Positions 6,760 to 8,865 of a stretch of 8,865 nt of DNA are shown one piece after another. Every line of letters starts with the position of its first letter. Within the stretch, counting starts at the first letter, position 1. Location of the stretch: NCBI GenBank assembly GCA_022736535.1, contig DZCT01000044.1:8753-17617 (forward strand), given 5' to 3'. Source of the DNA: Desulfatirhabdium butyrativorans. Its GTDB lineage: Bacteria; Desulfobacterota; Desulfobacteria; Desulfobacterales; JAIFKL01. The notes under the pieces are model-generated. The model made no database searches and was not told the origin of the DNA. It was given only the letters and a program-made list of their open reading frames with translations. Made by a program: the position numbers and the translations under genes.

Positions 6760-7188
6760 ATGTTTTCACAGATAACACTGCCTGCAACACTCGGAAATCT
6801 GAGACAATTCCTTGATTTTATCACAACTTGCGCCGAGAAACAGGGATTTTGTCCCAAAAGAGTTTCGCAGATTGAATTAGCCGCGGAAGAAGTTCTGGTC
6901 AATATTTTCAGTTACGCATATTCGGAACCGGGGGGCGAGGTATCGGTCACATGCGGCTCAGACAGCGCCCGTCTGCTGATCCGGTTTGAAGACAGCGGAA
7001 TTCCTTTTGATCCGCTTTCCAAAGAACCGCCCGATGTGACCGCAGATGTTTCTGAACGCGGCATCGGGGGGCTGGGCATTTTTCTTGCCGGAAAATTCAT
7101 GGACGAAATACACTACCGCCGTGAAAAAGACAGAAATATCCTGACGCTTGCGGCGGCGCCGAAAGCGGAATCCGAGGTTTCTCTGTGA
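6760..7188 (+). CDS. Anti-sigma-factor-type serine kinase (RsbW/SpoIIAB-like HATPase)
   Basis: A 142-residue HATPase_c_2 protein, the expected size for RsbW/SpoIIAB. The N-box is ELAAEEVLVNIFSYAY (39-54), with catalytic Glu43 and Mg-binding Asn48. The G1 box is EDSGIPFDP (77-85, Asp78/Gly80). The G2 box is GIGGLGIFLA (101-110). Family role: binds and inhibits a target (a sigma factor or another regulator) and phosphorylates the STAS partner. The start ATG is 6 nt after the STAS stop with only weak SD potential (CAAAGA), which favours coupled translation. No PP2C-type phosphatase or sigma factor gene is present, so the target must lie elsewhere or not be a sigma factor. Confidence 0.93.
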   Translation: MFSQITLPATLGNLRQFLDFITTCAEKQGFCPKRVSQIELAAEEVLVNIFSYAYSEPGGEVSVTCGSDSARLLIRFEDSGIPFDPLSKEPPDVTADVSERGIGGLGIFLAGKFMDEIHYRREKDRNILTLAAAPKAESEVSL

Positions 7189-7205
7189 TCCGGATATGAT
7201 CCGGA
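7189..7205. terminator. Short hairpin directly after the kinase stop codon
   Basis: TCCGGAT (7189-7195), loop ATG, ATCCGGA (7199-7205) form a perfect 7-bp stem starting at the base after the stop codon. No T-run follows, so it is only a possible terminator or 3'-end stabilising structure. Confidence 0.4.
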
Positions 7206-7210
7206 GCGGA

Positions 7211-7233
7211 CGGGAAGCAGTCTCTGCTTCCCG
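7211..7233. terminator. Hairpin between convergent genes, possible bidirectional terminator
   Basis: CGGGAAGCAG (7211-7220), loop TCT, CTGCTTCCCG (7224-7233) form a perfect 10-bp stem. It sits 5 nt before the hydrolase stop on the opposite strand, where a shared transcription end would be expected. There is no U-tract on either strand, so intrinsic termination is uncertain. Confidence 0.5.
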
Positions 7234-7238
7234 AACCT

Positions 7239-8189
7239 TCAGACCGAAATTTCCATTCCGTCGTAAGCCAGACTGATGTTGAGCGGATAACTGTCATCAT
7301 AAATCGCCGCATATTTCCGGGTTTCTCTCAGCATCCTGTCCAGGGTTTCATCGCTGTTTGTCGGCTCGCTGTGGAACATGCACAGATGCTTCACATTTGC
7401 CCGCACGGCAAGTTCCACGCCGAGAATATTGCTGGAATGCCCCCAGTCTTCTTTCATGTAAATGGCATCCATGAGCGAATACTGCGTGTCAAAAATCAGG
7501 ACATCCGCGTCTTTGAAAAAATGCAGAAACGGATAATTTTCTTTGTCCGAATCGGCTTTATGCTCCGAATCGGTTGAGTAAACAATCTTTTTTCCGTCTT
7601 TTTCAAAACTGTAACCGTAGGACATCTGCGGATGATTCTGCGCCATGCCCTTTACACGGAAACCGGCAATCTGATATTCTGTTCCGGGTTCCAGACAGAC
7701 AAATTTTTTTTCTGCCTGCATATAGGCAAGCGGTACGGGAAAGCAGGGCGGATTCTGCTGGCTGACAAAAACCTGTTCCATGTTTTCGTGAAATCCGTAG
7801 ATGCTGATGCGGTTGCCTTTGATATACGCGGGAACAAAAAAAGGGAATCCGCAAATATGGTCCCAGTGGACATGGGACATAAACAGATGAATATGGCAGG
7901 GAATTTTTCCCGACTGCATGACATAATTCCCGAAATCCCGCAAACCGGTTCCCGCGTCTAGCACGACAAGTTCGCCGTCTGTTCTGATTTCAACGCAGGA
8001 GGTGTTGGTCCCGTATCCGCCTTTTACAGAAAAAGGCAGTTGCGTATCAATAAAATGCTCAATTTCCGCTTCTGATTTGAAGCGGCTGTCTTTTGCCGCT
8101 TTCAGCGCGGCATAAATCTTCTGTCTTATTATTTTTGAGTGAACCGAAGCAGGCAGAGAACCCCGGCTGCCCCATGTAACAATTTTCAT
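7239..8189 (-). CDS. Metallo-beta-lactamase-fold hydrolase (PhnP/COG1235-like)
   Basis: A 316-residue cytosolic protein with no signal peptide. It starts MKIVTWGSRGSLP, the GxRGSxP opening common in this MBL branch. The zinc motif SHVHWDH gives His106, His108, Asp110 and His111. Further probable ligands are His186 (QNHPQMSYGY), Asp207 (YSTDSEH) or Asp234 (IFDTQY), and His273 (FHSEPT). GHSSN at 250-254 may also line the site. The branch includes cyclic-phosphate and phosphodiester hydrolases, so a phosphodiesterase role is plausible but unproven. An insert at about 20-55 between the first strand and GGYGTNTSC is longer than in minimal members. The start is supported by AAGGA 9 nt upstream. It is convergent with the STAS/kinase pair, so co-regulation is not implied. 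Confidence 0.87.
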   Translation of the reverse strand: MKIVTWGSRGSLPASVHSKIIRQKIYAALKAAKDSRFKSEAEIEHFIDTQLPFSVKGGYGTNTSCVEIRTDGELVVLDAGTGLRDFGNYVMQSGKIPCHIHLFMSHVHWDHICGFPFFVPAYIKGNRISIYGFHENMEQVFVSQQNPPCFPVPLAYMQAEKKFVCLEPGTEYQIAGFRVKGMAQNHPQMSYGYSFEKDGKKIVYSTDSEHKADSDKENYPFLHFFKDADVLIFDTQYSLMDAIYMKEDWGHSSNILGVELAVRANVKHLCMFHSEPTNSDETLDRMLRETRKYAAIYDDSYPLNISLAYDGMEISV

Positions 8190-8211
8190 AAGGTCTTATC
8201 CTTTACTTTTT

Positions 8212-8232
8212 TTATGAGTTATGAGTTACGAA
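8212..8232. repeat. Short heptad repeat TTATGAG
   Basis: TTATGAG at 8212-8218 and 8219-8225, then a decayed TTACGAA at 8226-8232. The 7-bp period and TGAG core match the arrays at 3691, 4401 and 6301. It lies in the 5' leader of the hydrolase gene on the minus strand. Confidence 0.6.
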
Positions 8233-8263
8233 CCTGATCTTGTTTCCACGCTCTGCCGGTGTT

Positions 8264-8291
8264 ATTATGCTATTTTTTATAACTCTTTCTA
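8264..8291 (-). promoter_or_regulatory. Candidate promoter of the hydrolase gene
   Basis: On the minus strand, TAGAAA (8291-8286, 4/6 to TTGACA) and CATAAT (8269-8264, 5/6 to TATAAT) are separated by 16 bp. They lie about 75 nt before the start codon. The surrounding AT-richness makes chance matches likely. Confidence 0.35.
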
Positions 8292-8420
8292 TATGACACA
8301 TAAATAGAAAATTTTTTTACATTTGTCAAAAATATTATTTTTTTATATTTAAAGAAAAAAATAAATGAATATAATCTGAAAAAGGAATTTATATCTAAAA
8401 TGTTTGTTTTTCAATTTTTT
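8291..8420. other. Very AT-rich gene-free segment
   Basis: Part of the 389-nt stretch 8190-8578, which has no gene I can support. By direct count, 17 of the 130 bases at 8291-8420 are G or C (13%), with many A- and T-runs. It could act as an upstream activating AT element for rpmH, as a curved or easily unwound segment, or as binding DNA for nucleoid proteins. No coding signal was seen on either strand. Confidence 0.7.
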
Positions 8421-8502
8421 ATTTATGCCGAACAAGCGAAAACAATTTTTATGATGCCTGTTCCGTAAAAATCTGTGAATTACCGCTTATAAATTTTGGG
8501 GC

Positions 8503-8531
8503 TTGACATCGTGACTTGCTTGTGCATAAAT
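8503..8531 (+). promoter_or_regulatory. Promoter of rpmH, overlapping a DnaA-box-like site
   Basis: TTGACA (8503-8508) is a perfect -35. The -10 is CATAAA at 8525-8530 (16-bp spacer) or ATAAAT at 8526-8531 with a TGC extension (17-bp spacer). TGTGCATAA at 8521-8529 reads TTATGCACA on the minus strand, an exact match to the DnaA-box consensus TTATNCACA. A second site, TGTGAATTA at 8474-8482, is one mismatch away. The promoter sits about 45 nt before the rpmH start, which suits a strongly expressed ribosomal gene. Confidence 0.68.
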
Positions 8532-8578
8532 AGCAGGGTTAAACTTATGGATTTTTAAACAGAAGGAATTGACGGATT

Positions 8579-8713
8579 ATGAAAAGAACATATCAGCCGA
8601 GCAAACTTAAAAGGGTAAGAACACACGGTTTTTTGGAAAGAATGTCAACCAAACAGGGCAGAGCGGTGATTAAAAGACGCAGAGCCAAAGGCAGGAAACG
8701 CCTGTCGCTGTGA
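8579..8713 (+). CDS. rpmH: 50S ribosomal protein L34
   Basis: A 44-residue highly basic protein, the standard L34 length. MKRTYQPSKLKRVRTHGF at the N-terminus, the RMSTKQGRAVIKRRRAKGRKRL core and the C-terminal LSL are diagnostic. It is a component of the large ribosomal subunit. The start is fixed by the invariant MKRT opening; AAGGA lies 11 nt upstream, slightly far but workable. A strong promoter precedes it. In most bacteria rnpA follows at once, but no RnpA-like reading is visible in the 152 nt left in the window. Confidence 0.97.
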   Translation: MKRTYQPSKLKRVRTHGFLERMSTKQGRAVIKRRRAKGRKRLSL

Positions 8714-8789
8714 AATGTCATCCGTGAAGGATGCTGAATCAGCCCTGTGACCCGGAGTGTTTATGTAAAACGGGTTTGCCTGTTTTCAG

Positions 8790-8818
8790 CCGGGGCAGTT
8801 TTACGCCGGAGTTTTTTT
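8790..8818 (+). terminator. Weak candidate terminator after rpmH
   Basis: CCGG (8790-8793) can pair with CCGG (8806-8809), followed by AG and seven Ts (8812-8818). The stem is short and the loop is 12 nt, so strength is doubtful. Just upstream, AAAACGGG-TTTG-CCTGTTTT (about 8767-8786) gives a second 8-bp stem with one G-T wobble. Confidence 0.35.
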
Positions 8819-8822
8819 CTCG

Positions 8823-8865
8823 TTCCCACGCTCCGCGTGGGAATGCAGCCCGGACGCTCCGCGTC
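8823..8865. repeat. Tandem hairpin repeat with TCC loops (cut by the window end)
   Basis: TTCCCACGC (8823-8831), loop TCC, GCGTGGGAA (8835-8843) form a perfect 9-bp stem. After nine bases a second hairpin follows, GACGC-TCC-GCGTC (8853-8865), with the same loop and the same ACGCTCCGCGT core. The last base of the window closes it, so it may extend. This is a dispersed intergenic repeat type, not a gene. Confidence 0.82.

Noticed and set aside
8190..8578. Chromosomal replication origin
   Set aside because: Only one exact and one near-match DnaA site were found, and no dnaA or dnaN is in view; recorded only as a finding to check.
8747..8865. Start of rnpA from GTG 8747
   Set aside because: The frame is open to the window end, but the peptide (VTRSVYVKRVCLFS...) lacks RnpA features and runs into the hairpin repeat.

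Overview
The window looks like chromosomal DNA from a Gram-negative, probably anaerobic bacterium with moderate GC. The gene set is a DegP/Q-type protease, a fused radical SAM protein beside RNase G, a STAS/anti-sigma kinase pair and rpmH. Intergenic spaces are full of short repeats (heptad arrays, CCCTGAGCG..AGCGAAGGG-type cores, CCCACGCTCCGCGTGGG hairpins). This combination makes me think of Desulfobacterota (Desulfobacterales-like), but that is an impression from gene content and repeat style, not a phylogenetic result.

Layout. On the minus strand, a periplasmic HtrA/Do protease (297-1682) is followed 9 nt later by the start of a radical SAM protein that runs off the left edge (1-287). A short repeat-bearing gap with a perfect 30-bp palindrome (1783-1812) separates it from a plus-strand cluster: a fused radical SAM/DUF2344 protein (1869-4412), RNase G (4686-6296), a STAS anti-anti-sigma factor (6421-6753) and its HATPase/serine-kinase partner (6760-7188). 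A metallo-beta-lactamase-fold hydrolase (7239-8189, minus) converges on the cluster across two hairpins. A gene-free, very AT-rich stretch (8190-8578) carries the divergent promoters, then rpmH (8579-8713). The window ends in a hairpin repeat where rnpA would usually be expected.

Functionally, rng and the radical SAM fusion form a recognised conserved neighbourhood linked to RNA/ribosome biology. The STAS/kinase pair is a partner-switching module with no phosphatase or sigma factor in view.

The most notable signal is a set of 7-bp-period repeats sharing a TGAG core. They occur within the radical SAM fusion gene, at its stop codon, on both sides of rng, and upstream of the hydrolase. One array (3691-3763) lies in frame in the linker between the two domains of the radical SAM fusion. 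Its unit length is not a multiple of three, so gain or loss of a single unit would cut the second domain off the protein. No CRISPR array, tRNA, rRNA or transposase gene was seen.
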